DNA from: Thauera terpenica 58Eu
GTDB lineage: Bacteria > Pseudomonadota > Gammaproteobacteria > Burkholderiales > Rhodocyclaceae
Reading direction: 5' to 3'
Length of the DNA: 64,000 nucleotides
Assembly: GCF_000443165.1 (NCBI RefSeq)
Contig: NZ_ATJV01000024.1
Span: forward strand, 50,271 to 114,270
The notes below the pieces were generated by a model. The model had not been told where the DNA came from. It made no database searches and saw nothing but the letters and a program-made list of their open reading frames with translations. Shown one piece after another: positions 12,220-22,229 of this stretch. Each line of letters opens with the position of its first letter. The first letter of the stretch is position 1. The translations under genes and the position numbers were made by a program.

Positions 12220-13293
12220 TCAGCGCCGTTCCACGTAGTAAAGAATTCCGCCGGCGGCAGCAAGGAAGATGAGGCTGGGAGTGAGCGCCGCCAGCAGTGG
12301 TGGCCAGGCGTTGATCATTCCCAGGTTGGAAAACAGACCGTTGAGCAGATGAAAGCCCACACCCAGCATCACGCCCATGAAGATGCGCGCACTCGCCGCC
12401 CCCATGCGGTCGTGGATGAAGCCAAAGGGCAGCGCCAGCGCCATCATCACCAGAATGGCAAAGGGGTAGCTCAGCTTCTTCCACAGGGCGATCTCGAAAC
12501 GATCGGTGCTCTGCTGGTTGTCGCGCAAATGCTGGATGTAGGTCCACAGCTTGGCCAGCGGCATGTGCTCCGGCCCGACCATCAACACTCCCAGCACCTC
12601 GGGTGACAGGTCCGAGCGCCAGACAATCTCCGGCAAGCGCTCCACCTCGGTACGATCTGCCAGGAAGCGGGTGCGCGTCACGTCCTGCAGGCGCCACTGA
12701 TCGGTGCCGTCATGCACGCCACGCCTAGCCTCGCTGATCGACACCAGCGCATAGTCGGCGTCGAATTCGTACACGCGCGCATTGAGCATCGTCCGGTCCG
12801 GCAGCATGGTGCGCACATTGATCACCAAGACGCCGTCCTTCACCCACAGGCCCGAGCGCAGCTGCTGCGACACGTTGGCCTTGGTCGCGGTCAGCTTCCA
12901 TTCCTGCGCTGCGCTCTCTGCCGGCGGCGCCACGTACTCGCCAATCAGGAAGGTGAGCACGACGAACACGCTGCCGATCAAGGCCAGCATGCGCATCAAC
13001 AGCAGGTTCGACATCCCCGACGCCCGCATCACGGTGATTTCGGAGTGACGCGCCAGGGTCGCCAGCGCATACAAGGTGCCGATCAGCACCGCGACCGGGA
13101 ACAGCTCATAGACACGGCCGGGCAGGATGAGCGCCACATAGACCGCCGCGTCATAGAGCTGATAGCCGCTCTTGCCGACATCTTCGAGTTCGTTGACGAA
13201 ATCGAAGAAGGCAAACAGGCCAAGAAAAGCAGCCAGCACCAGCGCAACGGCCAGGTAGACTTCGCGTGCGAGATAGCGAAACAGCACACTCAT
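12220..13293 (-). CDS. lptG: LPS export ABC transporter permease LptG
   Basis: LptG is one of two inner-membrane permeases of the LptB2FG complex that extracts lipopolysaccharide and delivers it to the LptC-A-D bridge. The 357 residues show three N-terminal membrane helices, a periplasmic beta-jellyroll (about residues 115-265) and three C-terminal helices. The opening LFRYLAREVYLAVALVLAAF and the RASGMS segment after helix 3 are typical of the YjgP/YjgQ family. Its ATG overlaps the lptF stop by 4 nt. Confidence 0.94.
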   Translation of the reverse strand: MSVLFRYLAREVYLAVALVLAAFLGLFAFFDFVNELEDVGKSGYQLYDAAVYVALILPGRVYELFPVAVLIGTLYALATLARHSEITVMRASGMSNLLLMRMLALIGSVFVVLTFLIGEYVAPPAESAAQEWKLTATKANVSQQLRSGLWVKDGVLVINVRTMLPDRTMLNARVYEFDADYALVSISEARRGVHDGTDQWRLQDVTRTRFLADRTEVERLPEIVWRSDLSPEVLGVLMVGPEHMPLAKLWTYIQHLRDNQQSTDRFEIALWKKLSYPFAILVMMALALPFGFIHDRMGAASARIFMGVMLGVGFHLLNGLFSNLGMINAWPPLLAALTPSLIFLAAAGGILYYVERR

Positions 13294-14375
13294 GACGACC
13301 TCGCACGCCAGAATGGGGAAACCGCCAGGCGCTTGTAAAACAGCGCGCCAAGCAGCGCGAGCACGATCACATGCGGCAGCAAGAGCGCGAGGGCGAAGTC
13401 CACCCGCCCCTGTGACACCCAGCCCTGGAACACCGAGATGGCATTGCTGTAGATGAGATAGGTGAGCAACGCGATCAACAGGCCGTTGGCCCGCCCCGCG
13501 CGCGGATTGACGAAGGACAGCGGAATCGCAAGCAAGGCCAGCAGCAAGGCCGACAGCGGCACGCCAATGCGGCCGAGCAATTCGCCCAGGCTGCGCGCAT
13601 CGCCCTGCGCCAGCAGCACGGCGGTAGGCAGGCCGCGCACACGCGAAGGCTGGGCCAGGACCGGCTTCTGCTCGATCTGCACCTCGTAGCGCTCGAACTC
13701 CATCACCCGATACTGCGGCGTGCCGGGCTGGCCATCATAGCGCCGGCCATGCTCGAGCACGACGAAGCTCTGCCCGTCGGCGCCCTTGCTCAGATAGCCT
13801 TCGGCCGACGCGATCACCACCAGCTGCCCATCACGCGTCTCTTCGCTGACGAACACATTTCGCACCCGGCCATCCACCCCCGCCCCCACCTCGACGAAAA
13901 ACACCCGCCGCGCCCCCGAGGATTCGCGGAACACGCCCGGCGCAATGCGCTGGGTGTCGTCACGACTGTCGATGCGGTCCCGATATTCGCCACTTTGCTG
14001 CTGCGCCCACGGGCTCAGGAACAGCGAGCCAGCGCCGATCACGAGCACCAGCGGCAGGGCAAACATCAGCACCGGCCGAATCCAGGCGGTGAGCGGCACA
14101 CCGGCGGCAAACCAGACCACCATTTCCGAGTCACGATAACTGCGCGACAGCGAGATCAGAATCGCGATGAACAGGGTCAGGCTCAGCACCGTGGGCAGTT
14201 GCGCCAGAGCGCCAAAGCCGATGAGGGCGAGCACGGCGTCAGCGGGCACGCGCCCACCCGCGGCCTGGCCGAGCAGACGAATGAGCACGGTCGAGATCAG
14301 GATCGCGAACAGTGCAATGAAGACCGCAGCGGCGGTTCGACTGAATTCCCGCTGAAGGGCGCGGCGGAAGATCAT
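13290..14375 (-). CDS. lptF: LPS export ABC transporter permease LptF
   Basis: This is the partner permease of LptG with the same 3+3 helix layout and a periplasmic jellyroll (about 125-255). The start at 14375 (MIFRRALQREFSRTAAAVF) was chosen over the upstream frame from 14465, which would add 30 basic residues and run into the pepA promoter. It is first in the minus-strand lptF-lptG pair and diverges from pepA, as in most proteobacteria. Confidence 0.94.
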   Translation of the reverse strand: MIFRRALQREFSRTAAAVFIALFAILISTVLIRLLGQAAGGRVPADAVLALIGFGALAQLPTVLSLTLFIAILISLSRSYRDSEMVVWFAAGVPLTAWIRPVLMFALPLVLVIGAGSLFLSPWAQQQSGEYRDRIDSRDDTQRIAPGVFRESSGARRVFFVEVGAGVDGRVRNVFVSEETRDGQLVVIASAEGYLSKGADGQSFVVLEHGRRYDGQPGTPQYRVMEFERYEVQIEQKPVLAQPSRVRGLPTAVLLAQGDARSLGELLGRIGVPLSALLLALLAIPLSFVNPRAGRANGLLIALLTYLIYSNAISVFQGWVSQGRVDFALALLLPHVIVLALLGALFYKRLAVSPFWRARSS

Positions 14376-14419
14376 CGCGCGAAGGGACCGATGAGCCAGA
14401 TGGCGTTTGGGAAGGGTTT

Positions 14420-14449
14420 TTGACGGCTTGCTCACGAAGGCGCCATAAT
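14420..14449 (+). promoter_or_regulatory. Candidate sigma-70 promoter for pepA
   Basis: TTGACG (14420-14425) and CATAAT (14444-14449) are spaced by 18 nt, each matching consensus at 5 of 6 positions. Transcription would begin near 14456, 36 nt before the pepA ATG. It lies in the 116-nt divergent region shared with lptF. Confidence 0.65.
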
Positions 14450-14491
14450 CGGCAGCAGTCCGCAAGACGCGTCATTCCAAGGAAAAAGCTG

Positions 14492-16030
14492 ATGGAATTT
14501 ACCATAAAGACCGGTTCGCCGGCGAAATCCAGAACCGGCATCCTCGTCCTCGGCGCCTTCGCCGACGGCGTCCTGCCTGCGCCGACAGCAGCGGTCGATG
14601 CGGCCGCCGAAGGCCGTATTTCCCAGCTTCTCAAGCGTGGCGACCTCGACGACAAGGCCGGCTCCACGCTGCTGCTGTCCGGGCTGGACGGCAGCCATGC
14701 CGAACGCGTGCTGCTGGTCAGCCTCGGCAAGCAGGACGAGTTCGGTGACAAGGCCTATCGCGACGCGCTCGCCGCCACCGCCAAGGTCCTCGCCGCAACA
14801 GCGGCCAAGGATGCGGTGGTCGCGCTGGCCGACGTGGCGCTGGCGCAGCGCGCGCTGGCCTGGCGATTGCAGCAGGCCAGCCGCATCCTCGCCGACGGCG
14901 CCTATCGTTTCGACGCGCTGAAGTCCACCAAGGACAAGAAAGAGCGCGGCGTGAAAAAAGCGGTGCTGATGATCGAAGCCGAAGTTGACGCCATAACCGA
15001 CGCAAAATCCGACACCAAAGCCAAGTCCAAACCCGCCGCCGAACTCGACAGCGCCGTGCGCCAGGGCCAGGCGATCGCCACCGGCATGGCGCTGGCGAAG
15101 GATCTGGGCAACCTGCCGGGCAACATGTGCACCCCCGCCCACCTCGCCGAAACCGCCGTGGCGCTGGGCAAGGAACACAAGTTCGAGGTCGAAGTGCTCG
15201 AACGTGCCGACATGGAAAAGCTCGGCATGGGCTCCTTCCTGTCGGTTGCGCGCGGCTCGCACCAGCCGCCCAAATTCATCGTCATGAGCTACAAGGGCGG
15301 CAAGGCAAAGGCCAAACCCATCGTGCTCGTCGGCAAGGGCATCACCTTCGACACCGGCGGCATCTCGCTCAAGCCTGCGGCCGAAATGGACGAGATGAAG
15401 TACGACATGTGTGGCGCCGCCAGCGTGCTGGGCACCTTCAAGGCGATCGCGCAGATGGGGCTGGCGCTCAATGTCGTCGGCCTCATCCCCAGCACCGAGA
15501 ACATGCCCGGTGGCGGCGCGACCAAGCCGGGCGATGTCGTCACCTCCATGTCCGGCCAGACCATAGAAGTGCTCAACACCGACGCCGAAGGCCGCCTCAT
15601 CCTGTGCGACGCGCTCACCTACGCCGAGCGCTTCAAGCCCGAGTGCGTGATCGACATCGCCACCCTGACCGGCGCCTGCCTGGTTGCGCTGGGCAAGGTC
15701 GCCAGTGGCCTGCTCGCCAACGACGACGAGCTCGCCGCCGAGATCCTGCAACGCGGCACCGAATCGGGCGACCGCGCCTGGCAGCTGCCGCTGTGGGACG
15801 AGTACCAGGAGCTGCTCAAGAGCAATTTCGCCGACATGGGCAATATCGGCGGCCGCTTCGCCGGCACCATCACCGCCGCCTGCTTCCTGTCGCTCTTCAC
15901 CAAGGCCTACAAATGGGCCCACCTCGACATTGCTGGCACGGCTTGGGTGTCGGGTGAGGCCAAGGGTGCGACCGGCCGGCCGGTGCCGTTGCTGGCAGCC
16001 TTCCTCATCGCCCGCGCTCAGGCCCACTGA
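14492..16030 (+). CDS. pepA: Leucyl aminopeptidase (cytosol aminopeptidase, M17)
   Basis: This dimetallic, hexameric aminopeptidase of 512 residues also acts in some bacteria as a DNA-binding architectural factor. The M17 signature NTDAEGRLIL is present, preceded by GKGITFDTGGISLKP carrying metal and catalytic Lys ligands. An unusual Lys/Asp/Ala-rich insert occurs at about residues 150-190 between the N-terminal and catalytic domains. ATG 14492 has a strong AAGGAAAA ribosome site. holC follows 14 nt downstream. Confidence 0.95.
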   Translation: MEFTIKTGSPAKSRTGILVLGAFADGVLPAPTAAVDAAAEGRISQLLKRGDLDDKAGSTLLLSGLDGSHAERVLLVSLGKQDEFGDKAYRDALAATAKVLAATAAKDAVVALADVALAQRALAWRLQQASRILADGAYRFDALKSTKDKKERGVKKAVLMIEAEVDAITDAKSDTKAKSKPAAELDSAVRQGQAIATGMALAKDLGNLPGNMCTPAHLAETAVALGKEHKFEVEVLERADMEKLGMGSFLSVARGSHQPPKFIVMSYKGGKAKAKPIVLVGKGITFDTGGISLKPAAEMDEMKYDMCGAASVLGTFKAIAQMGLALNVVGLIPSTENMPGGGATKPGDVVTSMSGQTIEVLNTDAEGRLILCDALTYAERFKPECVIDIATLTGACLVALGKVASGLLANDDELAAEILQRGTESGDRAWQLPLWDEYQELLKSNFADMGNIGGRFAGTITAACFLSLFTKAYKWAHLDIAGTAWVSGEAKGATGRPVPLLAAFLIARAQAH

Positions 16031-16044
16031 GCGGCCCCGCTGCC

Positions 16045-16503
16045 ATGGCACCGCGCGTGCAGTTCTATCACAACACCCCCGACCCGCTCGCGCTCGCCTG
16101 CGAGCTGGTCGGGCGCGCCTATGGCAGCGGGCGCAAGGTCGTGGTGCGCATGCCCGACGAGGCCAGCGCGCAGGTGCTGGACCGCATGCTGTGGACGCAT
16201 GAACGACTCACCTTCATTCCGCACGTGCTGCAGGATTCGCCGCTGGCCGGAGAAACACCGATCGTGATCGCGAGCGCTGCGGACACGAGCGCCGCCGTGG
16301 GCAAGCCGCTCTGGCCGCACACCGACATGCTCTTCAACCTCGCGCCGGATCTGCCGCCGGCTTACCCGGACTTCAAGCTCGTGGTGGAGATCGTGAGCCA
16401 GCGCGAAGCCGACAAGCTGCCCGCACGCGCGCGCTGGACGCAATACCGTGAGCGCGGCCTGACCTTGAAGGCCTTCGACGCCGAGCTCAGGGTGGCGCTA
16501 TGA
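16045..16503 (+). CDS. holC: DNA polymerase III chi subunit
   Basis: Chi (152 residues) links the clamp-loader complex to single-stranded DNA-binding protein. Family features include VQFYHNTPDPLALACELVGRAY at the start and LWPHTDMLFNLAPDLPP. The pepA-holC-valS order is widely conserved. The next gene overlaps its stop by 4 nt. No recognisable psi subunit gene (holD) is present. Confidence 0.9.
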   Translation: MAPRVQFYHNTPDPLALACELVGRAYGSGRKVVVRMPDEASAQVLDRMLWTHERLTFIPHVLQDSPLAGETPIVIASAADTSAAVGKPLWPHTDMLFNLAPDLPPAYPDFKLVVEIVSQREADKLPARARWTQYRERGLTLKAFDAELRVAL

Positions 16504-17171
16504 AAGACTGGCCTCCCCTGCATGCCGATGCCGACGCGGAGCTCGAGCGCGCCGACGACCTGCTCGATCAGGCCGATGCGCTGCTGAGTCGTCACCGCAT
16601 GCCCCCGGAAGCGCAAGCCCTTGCCAGACCCATGACACGGCCGCATCCCGATGTCTCCGGGCACGACGCGCTGGCCTACTGCGACAACCCGCTCGCCGAC
16701 GACGATGACCTGCCCATCCTCACCGAGATCGTGGATGAACTCGAGCTCCCGCCCGAGCGCACCGAACAGGCGGCACGCCCCCTGCCGCCGCTGTCGGCGA
16801 GCGCGGCGTTGACGGCGTCAGTGAGCACAGCCTTCAGCGCCTCACCCATCGCCGAGCCGAGCCCTCCCAGCACTCCCAGCACCCCGGGCGCGCCCAGCGC
16901 GACGGCAAGGATGAGCACCGAGGATCGCATCACCTACCAGATCGCCGAGCGCCTGGTCGAGCTTGACACCCAGATCGCGCGCAGCATCAACGAGTGGATG
17001 GACAAGGAGCTCCCCCAGCTCCTGCAGCGCCAGCTCGAGCACCTCAGCGAACAGCTGCAGACCGAGATGCAGGCGCACCTGCGCGCCACCTTGCTGCCCG
17101 AGCTCTCCGCCCACATCAGCGCTCAGCTCGAACTCACGCCGGCCACGACCCCACCCCCTGCCAAGCGCTGA
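16500..17171 (+). CDS. Unknown protein translationally coupled to holC
   Basis: I do not recognise this 223-residue protein with confidence. It is strongly acidic in the N-terminal half. It has a short amphipathic helix at about residues 14-33 (ELERADDLLDQADALLSRH) and a disordered Ser/Pro/Ala-rich linker at about 95-140. A Gln/Leu-rich coiled-coil-like helix follows at about 145-210. Its ATG overlaps the holC stop (ATGA), so it is coupled to the chi subunit. From memory, Burkholderia has an uncharacterised DUF2486 protein at the same position between holC and valS; similarity to it was not tested. A helper of chi is a possible role, but this is inference from position only. Confidence 0.6.
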   Translation: MKDWPPLHADADAELERADDLLDQADALLSRHRMPPEAQALARPMTRPHPDVSGHDALAYCDNPLADDDDLPILTEIVDELELPPERTEQAARPLPPLSASAALTASVSTAFSASPIAEPSPPSTPSTPGAPSATARMSTEDRITYQIAERLVELDTQIARSINEWMDKELPQLLQRQLEHLSEQLQTEMQAHLRATLLPELSAHISAQLELTPATTPPPAKR

Positions 17172-17244
17172 ACCTGCGCCGCCGCATTACTGCGGCAGTT
17201 GAGGCCATGTACACACGCCCGGCGGGGGTGGCGGGTCGATCCGC

Positions 17245-17250
17245 TATAAT
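17245..17250 (+). promoter_or_regulatory. Candidate -10 element before valS
   Basis: A perfect TATAAT lies 31 nt upstream of the valS ATG, giving a leader of about 24 nt. No convincing -35 box is found 16-18 nt upstream in the surrounding G-rich sequence. A small hairpin (GCCGCA / TGCGGC, 17181-17196) just after the preceding gene could partly separate the transcripts. Confidence 0.35.
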
Positions 17251-17281
17251 CCGCGTTTTGCCTTCACGCGCGTAAAACACC

Positions 17282-20239
17282 ATGGAACTGGCCAAGAGCT
17301 TCGAGCCCGCTGACATTGAACGGCGCTGGTACCCGGAATGGGAATCCCGCGGCTATTTCGACGCCGGACTCGACAAGTCGAACCCCAACGCCTTCTGCAT
17401 TCTGCTGCCGCCGCCCAATGTCACCGGAACGCTGCACATGGGGCACGGCTTCAACCAGACGCTCATGGACGCGCTCACGCGCTACCACCGCATGCGCGGC
17501 GACAACACGCTGTGGCAGCCGGGCACCGACCACGCCGGCATCGCCACCCAGATCGTCGTCGAACGCCAGCTCGACGCCCAGGGCATCAGCCGCCACGACC
17601 TCGGCCGCGAGAAGTTCCTCGAGAAGGTGTGGGAGTGGAAGGAATACTCCGGCGGCACCATCACCCGCCAGATGCGTCGTTTGGGCACCAGCCCGGACTG
17701 GAAGCGCGAACGCTTCACCATGGACGAGGGCCTGTCCACGACCGTCACCGAGACCTTCGTGCGTCTGTTCAAGGAAGGCCTGATCTACCGCGGCAAGCGC
17801 CTGGTAAATTGGGACCCCAAGCTCGGCACCGCGGTCTCCGATCTCGAAGTCGTCTCCGAAGAAGAAGACGGCAAGCTCTACCACATCCTCTACCCCTTCT
17901 CGGACGGCCCGATCGGTGAGCTGCGCGGCCTGACCGTGGCCACCACCCGCCCCGAGACCCTGCTCGGCGACGTCGCGGTGATGGTGCACCCCGAAGACGA
18001 ACGCTACGCCCAGCTCATCGGCAAGACCGTCGCCCTGCCGCTGACCGGCCGCCACATCCCGATCATCGCCGACGACTATGTCGACCGCGAATTCGGCACC
18101 GGCTGCGTCAAGGTCACCCCCGCGCACGACTTCAACGACTACGCCGTCGGCCAGCGTCACCAGCTGGAGATGGTCGTCATCCTCAAGCTCGACGGCAGCA
18201 TGCCAGCCGAGGCCGAGCGCTACAGTGCGGACGGCCAGGCCTGTGGCAGCTACCCGCTGCCCGCCGAGCTCGCCGGTCTGGACCGCGTCGAGGCGCGCGG
18301 GGCGGTAGTGACGAAGCTGGAGGCAGAAGGCGTGCTGATCGAGCTCAAGGCGCACAAGATGCAGGTGCCGCGCGGCGACCGCACCGGGGTGATCATCGAA
18401 CCCATGCTCACCGACCAGTGGTTCGTCGCCATGAGCAAAGCGGGCGCGGACGGCAAGTCGATCACGCAAAAGGCGCTCGACGTCGTCGCCTCGGGCCAGA
18501 TCAAGTTCTACCCGGAGAACTGGGTCAACACCTACAACCAGTGGCTGAACAACATCCAGGACTGGTGCATCTCGCGCCAGCTGTGGTGGGGCCACCGCAT
18601 CCCGGCCTGGTACGACGCACACGAAAATGTCCATGTCGCCACCTCAGAGGCCGACGCCCGCGCACAGTTCGAGCGTCGCCTCGCCGAGATGGAAGACAAG
18701 GCACAGCACGCCGAGCAACAGGGGCGCAGCGACGAAGCCGGCCACATCCGCACGCAGCTGACCGAACTGCGCGCCAAGGGCCTGCGCCGCGACGAGGATG
18801 TGCTCGACACCTGGTACTCGTCCGCACTGTGGCCGTTTTCGACCCTGGACTGGACGGCAGACTGGCCGCAAAAGAGCAACGACGCACTCGACCTCTACCT
18901 GCCGTCCACGGTGCTGGTCACCGGCTTTGACATCATCTTCTTCTGGGTGGCGCGCATGGTCATGATGACCACCCATCTCACCGGCAAGATCCCGTTCAAG
19001 CACGTCTATGTGCATGGCCTGATCCGCGACGCCGAAGGCCAGAAGATGAGCAAGTCCAAGGGCAACGTGCTCGACCCCATCGACCTCATCGACGGTATCG
19101 CGCTCGACAAGCTGATCGAGAAGCGCACCACTGGTCTGATGAATCCGAAGCAGGCGCAGAGCATCGAGAAGAAGACGCGCAAGGAATTTCCCGAGGGCAT
19201 CGCCGCCTTCGGCACCGACGCCCTGCGCTTCACCTTCGCCAGCCTCGCCAGCCCGGGCCGCGACATCAAGTTCGACCTCGCACGCTGCGAGGGCTATCGC
19301 AACTTCTGCAACAAGCTGTGGAACGCCACCCGCTTCGTGCTCATGAACTGCGAAGGCCAGGACTGCGGCATCGGCGAAAACGTCGCGTGCACGCGCGAGC
19401 AACTCGACTTCTCATTTGCCGACCGCTGGATCGTGTCGCGCCTGCAGCGCACCGAAGCCGAAGTCGCCACGCAGTTTGCGGCCTACCGCTTCGACCTCGT
19501 CTCGCGCGCGATCTACGAGTTTGTCTGGGACGAATACTGCGACTGGTATCTTGAGCTTGCCAAGGTGCAGATCCAGAGCGGCACCCCCGCGCAACAGCGC
19601 GCCACCCGCCGCAGCCTGCTGCGCGTGCTGGAGACGGTGCTGCGCCTGGCACACCCGCTCATCCCCTTCATCACCGAGGAGCTATGGCAAACCGTCGCTC
19701 CGCTCGCCGGACGCAAGGACTGCGACAGCCTGATGCAGGCGCGCTACCCGCAAGCCGACATGACGCGCATCGACGAGACCGCCGAGGCCAGGGTCACTGA
19801 GCTGAAGGCGATGATCTACGCCTGCCGCAACCTGCGCGGCGAGATGAACATCTCCCCCGCCCAGCGCCTGCCGCTGGTGGCCGCTGGCGACAAGACGGCG
19901 CTCACGCTGTACGCACCCTATCTTGCTGGCCTGGCCAAGCTCTCGGATGTGCACATCGTCGACGAGATTGCGGCCGAAGAACTGGCCCCGGTCGCCGTCG
20001 CCGGCGAGACCCGTCTGATGCTCAAGGTGGAAATCGACATCGACGCCGAGCGCGAGCGCCTGCACAAGGAGATCAATCGCCTCGAAGGCGAGATCGCCAA
20101 GGCCGAAGGCAAGCTTGGCAACGCCAGCTTCGTCGACCGCGCCCCGGCCAAGGTGGTGGAGCAGGAGCGTGCGCGCCTGGCCGGCTTCAAGGCCACGGTG
20201 GACCAACTGAAGCCGCAGCTGGCCAAGCTGGGTCGCTGA
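17282..20239 (+). CDS. valS: Valyl-tRNA synthetase
   Basis: Class Ia synthetase that charges tRNA-Val, with an editing domain that removes Thr-tRNA. The HIGH-type motif reads HMGH at about residue 52 and the KMSKS motif is intact (KMSKSKGN, about 588). A C-terminal coiled coil at about 915-985 clamps tRNA. At 985 residues it is some 35 longer than the Escherichia enzyme. Most of the excess is a charged helical insert at about 461-498 (around [16 protein letters not shown]), directly before the catalytic-domain [15 protein letters not shown]. Confidence 0.97.
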   Translation: MELAKSFEPADIERRWYPEWESRGYFDAGLDKSNPNAFCILLPPPNVTGTLHMGHGFNQTLMDALTRYHRMRGDNTLWQPGTDHAGIATQIVVERQLDAQGISRHDLGREKFLEKVWEWKEYSGGTITRQMRRLGTSPDWKRERFTMDEGLSTTVTETFVRLFKEGLIYRGKRLVNWDPKLGTAVSDLEVVSEEEDGKLYHILYPFSDGPIGELRGLTVATTRPETLLGDVAVMVHPEDERYAQLIGKTVALPLTGRHIPIIADDYVDREFGTGCVKVTPAHDFNDYAVGQRHQLEMVVILKLDGSMPAEAERYSADGQACGSYPLPAELAGLDRVEARGAVVTKLEAEGVLIELKAHKMQVPRGDRTGVIIEPMLTDQWFVAMSKAGADGKSITQKALDVVASGQIKFYPENWVNTYNQWLNNIQDWCISRQLWWGHRIPAWYDAHENVHVATSEADARAQFERRLAEMEDKAQHAEQQGRSDEAGHIRTQLTELRAKGLRRDEDVLDTWYSSALWPFSTLDWTADWPQKSNDALDLYLPSTVLVTGFDIIFFWVARMVMMTTHLTGKIPFKHVYVHGLIRDAEGQKMSKSKGNVLDPIDLIDGIALDKLIEKRTTGLMNPKQAQSIEKKTRKEFPEGIAAFGTDALRFTFASLASPGRDIKFDLARCEGYRNFCNKLWNATRFVLMNCEGQDCGIGENVACTREQLDFSFADRWIVSRLQRTEAEVATQFAAYRFDLVSRAIYEFVWDEYCDWYLELAKVQIQSGTPAQQRATRRSLLRVLETVLRLAHPLIPFITEELWQTVAPLAGRKDCDSLMQARYPQADMTRIDETAEARVTELKAMIYACRNLRGEMNISPAQRLPLVAAGDKTALTLYAPYLAGLAKLSDVHIVDEIAAEELAPVAVAGETRLMLKVEIDIDAERERLHKEINRLEGEIAKAEGKLGNASFVDRAPAKVVEQERARLAGFKATVDQLKPQLAKLGR

Positions 20240-20308
20240 CACCCGCGTGACACCCGCGCCGGCAGCGCGCCGGCGCCAGGCAAATGCGCCCGGACGGGCG
20301 GGCGCAAA

Positions 20309-20346
20309 TGAAACGGGCTGCCCCACTCACAGGGCAGCCCGTTTCA
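20309..20346. terminator. Bidirectional terminator between valS and the tusA-like gene
   Basis: A perfect 15-bp inverted repeat (TGAAACGGGCTGCCC at 20309-20323 with its complement at 20332-20346) has an 8-nt loop. It lies between convergent genes. The AAAC/GTTT base of the stem can act as a short U-tract in either direction. Confidence 0.8.
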
Positions 20347-20370
20347 CATCGCGCAGCGACGGCGACAGCC

Positions 20371-20601
20371 TTACTTTCGCTTCAGAAAGAATTCAAAGGC
20401 CTTGTCCGCCGTCTCGCCATGTTTCAGCAGTTCATTGCCCGTCTGCTTGGCAAAGGCCTGAAAATCCTTCACTGCACCGGGGTCGGTCGCCACCACTCGC
20501 AACACCTGGTTCGGCTGCATCTCGGCCAGCGCCTTCTTGGCACGCAGGATCGGCAACGGGCAGTTCAGGCCACGCGCGTCCACTTCCTTCTCAAAATCCA
20601 T
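20371..20601 (-). CDS. TusA/SirA-family sulfurtransferase
   Basis: This small sulfur-carrier protein of 76 residues has the family Cys in the CPxP motif (ARGLNCPLPILRAKKAL, Cys at residue 14). TusA proteins accept persulfide sulfur and pass it on for tRNA thiolation, molybdenum cofactor synthesis or sulfur metabolism. Several paralogues are usual in this lineage, so tusA itself is not claimed. A GAGGACAGAGG ribosome site directly precedes the ATG. It lies downstream of the BepA-type gene but seems to have its own promoter. Confidence 0.88.
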   Translation of the reverse strand: MDFEKEVDARGLNCPLPILRAKKALAEMQPNQVLRVVATDPGAVKDFQAFAKQTGNELLKHGETADKAFEFFLKRK

Positions 20602-20641
20602 CCTCTGTCCTCATTTTTTTGGATATCCGGAGCCAGCCGCC

Positions 20642-20670
20642 ATTCTAATGTAAGGCCTGACGCATGGCAC
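20642..20670 (-). promoter_or_regulatory. Candidate promoter of the tusA-like gene
   Basis: On the minus strand GTGCCA (20670-20665) and TAGAAT (20647-20642) are separated by 17 nt, matching consensus at 4 and 5 of 6 positions. The same TAGAAT -10 form is seen before rpsP in this window. Transcription would start about 35 nt before the ATG. Confidence 0.45.
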
Positions 20671-20690
20671 AGGCGCAGGCTTGCAAGCGC

Positions 20691-22124
20691 TCAGCGCTCG
20701 CGATCGCGGCGCTGCTCGAGCAGGCGCTGCTTGAGCTCGCGCAGGCGCGCATCAACCGCAGACAGTTCGTAAAAGTCGCCATCAGCCGCGCTACGCGCGA
20801 TATCGAGCTGCTCCACGGCGGCGGGCAGGCTGCCGCGCAGCAGGTAGAACTCGGCCTGCGCACGGTGCTGTGCGGTGAGCTTGCCTTGCGCCGCATAGGC
20901 CCGGGACAGAAGCTGCCACAGTCGCGGATCCGTCTGGCGACGGTCGATCGCCTGGCGCAAGCCGGCTACCGCTGCCTCAGCCTGAGCGCCGTGGATGCGC
21001 GCATCGGCCAGCGCATAGACCAGGCTGCGACTGGATGGGAAGCTGCGGGTGGCGGCCTCGAGCGTGCGCACCGCGCCCGCAGCATCCTTGCGTGCGAGCG
21101 CAATTTCGCCCGCCAGCGTCTCCAGCCATGGCGATGGCGCGTGCTTGACACGCACGCGCTCGAGCGCCTTCGTCGCCTCATCGAGGCGGCCGGCGCGAAA
21201 CAGCGCGCGGGCAAGACCATAAGCCAGCGCCAGGTCATCCGGCGCGCGCGCCAGCTGACTTTCCAGTTCGCTCACCGCATCAGCCGGCTGCCCGCTGTTG
21301 GCGCGCAGCTTGGCGCGCGAGAACAGAAAGTCGGGTGAATCCAGCACCTGCTTGTAAGGCATCGACGCCACGCGGTTCTCCATGTCGGCGATGCGCTCGG
21401 TGGTCAGCGGGTGGGTGCGCAGATAGGCGGGCGCGTTGTTCTCGTACATGCGCGTGACACGCTGCAGGCGCTCGAAGAAGCCCGGCATGCCGCGCACATC
21501 AAAGCCTGCGCTCTCCAGCGTCTCCAGTCCGGCGCGATCGGCCTCGCGCTCGAAGGCGCGCGTATAACCGAGCTGTGACTGGATCGCGCCGGCCTGGCCC
21601 GCGGCAATCGCCGCCTGGCTCACATCTGAATTGCTGCGCGCGGCCAGCACCGCCACCAGCAGCGATGCAATCATCAGCATCGCCGACTGACTCTGCTTGC
21701 CGACGATCTGTGCGATGTGGCGCTGGGTGACGTGTGCGATCTCGTGACCCAGTACCGAGGCGAATTCCGACTCGGTCTGCGCCGCCAGCAAGAGGCCGGT
21801 GTGCACGCCGATGAAACCCCCCGGCAGTGCAAACGCGTTCAGCGTGGGGTCATTGACGACAAAAAAATCGAACTCCAGACCGGGGCTATTACTCACCGCA
21901 GCGAGGCGGTGACCGATGCGGCTGAGGTACTCCTCGACCTCGGGATCGTCGAGATAGGTGGCGTCACGCCAGCGTATCTGGCTGATGATCTGTTCACCAA
22001 TGCGGCGTTCGGCCGCCGGCGAGAGCTCGGACGAGGCCACATCCCCGAGGTCGGGCAGGTCGTAAGCCTGGACAGGCAGGGCCAGCGCAAGGCTGAGCAG
22101 CAGGGCAAGAGGTCGTCTCATCAT
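20691..22124 (-). CDS. bepA: Periplasmic M48 metalloprotease with TPR domain (BepA type)
   Basis: The 477-residue protein resembles BepA (YfgC), a periplasmic zinc protease and chaperone that helps assemble or degrade outer-membrane proteins such as LptD. It has a signal peptide ending near residue 20 (LPVQA), the zinc motif HEIAH at residues 127-131 with the third ligand in AFEREADRAG, and TPR-like helical repeats from about 270 to the end. It diverges from moaC. The symbol is given for architecture, and orthology is likely but not proven. Confidence 0.88.
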   Translation of the reverse strand: MMRRPLALLLSLALALPVQAYDLPDLGDVASSELSPAAERRIGEQIISQIRWRDATYLDDPEVEEYLSRIGHRLAAVSNSPGLEFDFFVVNDPTLNAFALPGGFIGVHTGLLLAAQTESEFASVLGHEIAHVTQRHIAQIVGKQSQSAMLMIASLLVAVLAARSNSDVSQAAIAAGQAGAIQSQLGYTRAFEREADRAGLETLESAGFDVRGMPGFFERLQRVTRMYENNAPAYLRTHPLTTERIADMENRVASMPYKQVLDSPDFLFSRAKLRANSGQPADAVSELESQLARAPDDLALAYGLARALFRAGRLDEATKALERVRVKHAPSPWLETLAGEIALARKDAAGAVRTLEAATRSFPSSRSLVYALADARIHGAQAEAAVAGLRQAIDRRQTDPRLWQLLSRAYAAQGKLTAQHRAQAEFYLLRGSLPAAVEQLDIARSAADGDFYELSAVDARLRELKQRLLEQRRDRER

Positions 22125-22229
22125 TGAGTGCTATGATACCTGTCGATTTCAAAGCGTTCCCACGCCCATGTATCGAGACGTAGCAGCGCCGCGCCGGACA
22201 CCGACTCACCGCACGCCGCCTCGCGCACC

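Noticed and set aside
20247..20308. Several short GC palindromes after valS as separate regulatory sites
   Set aside because: They are short, overlapping and expected in such GC-rich sequence; only the following 15-bp perfect stem stands out.
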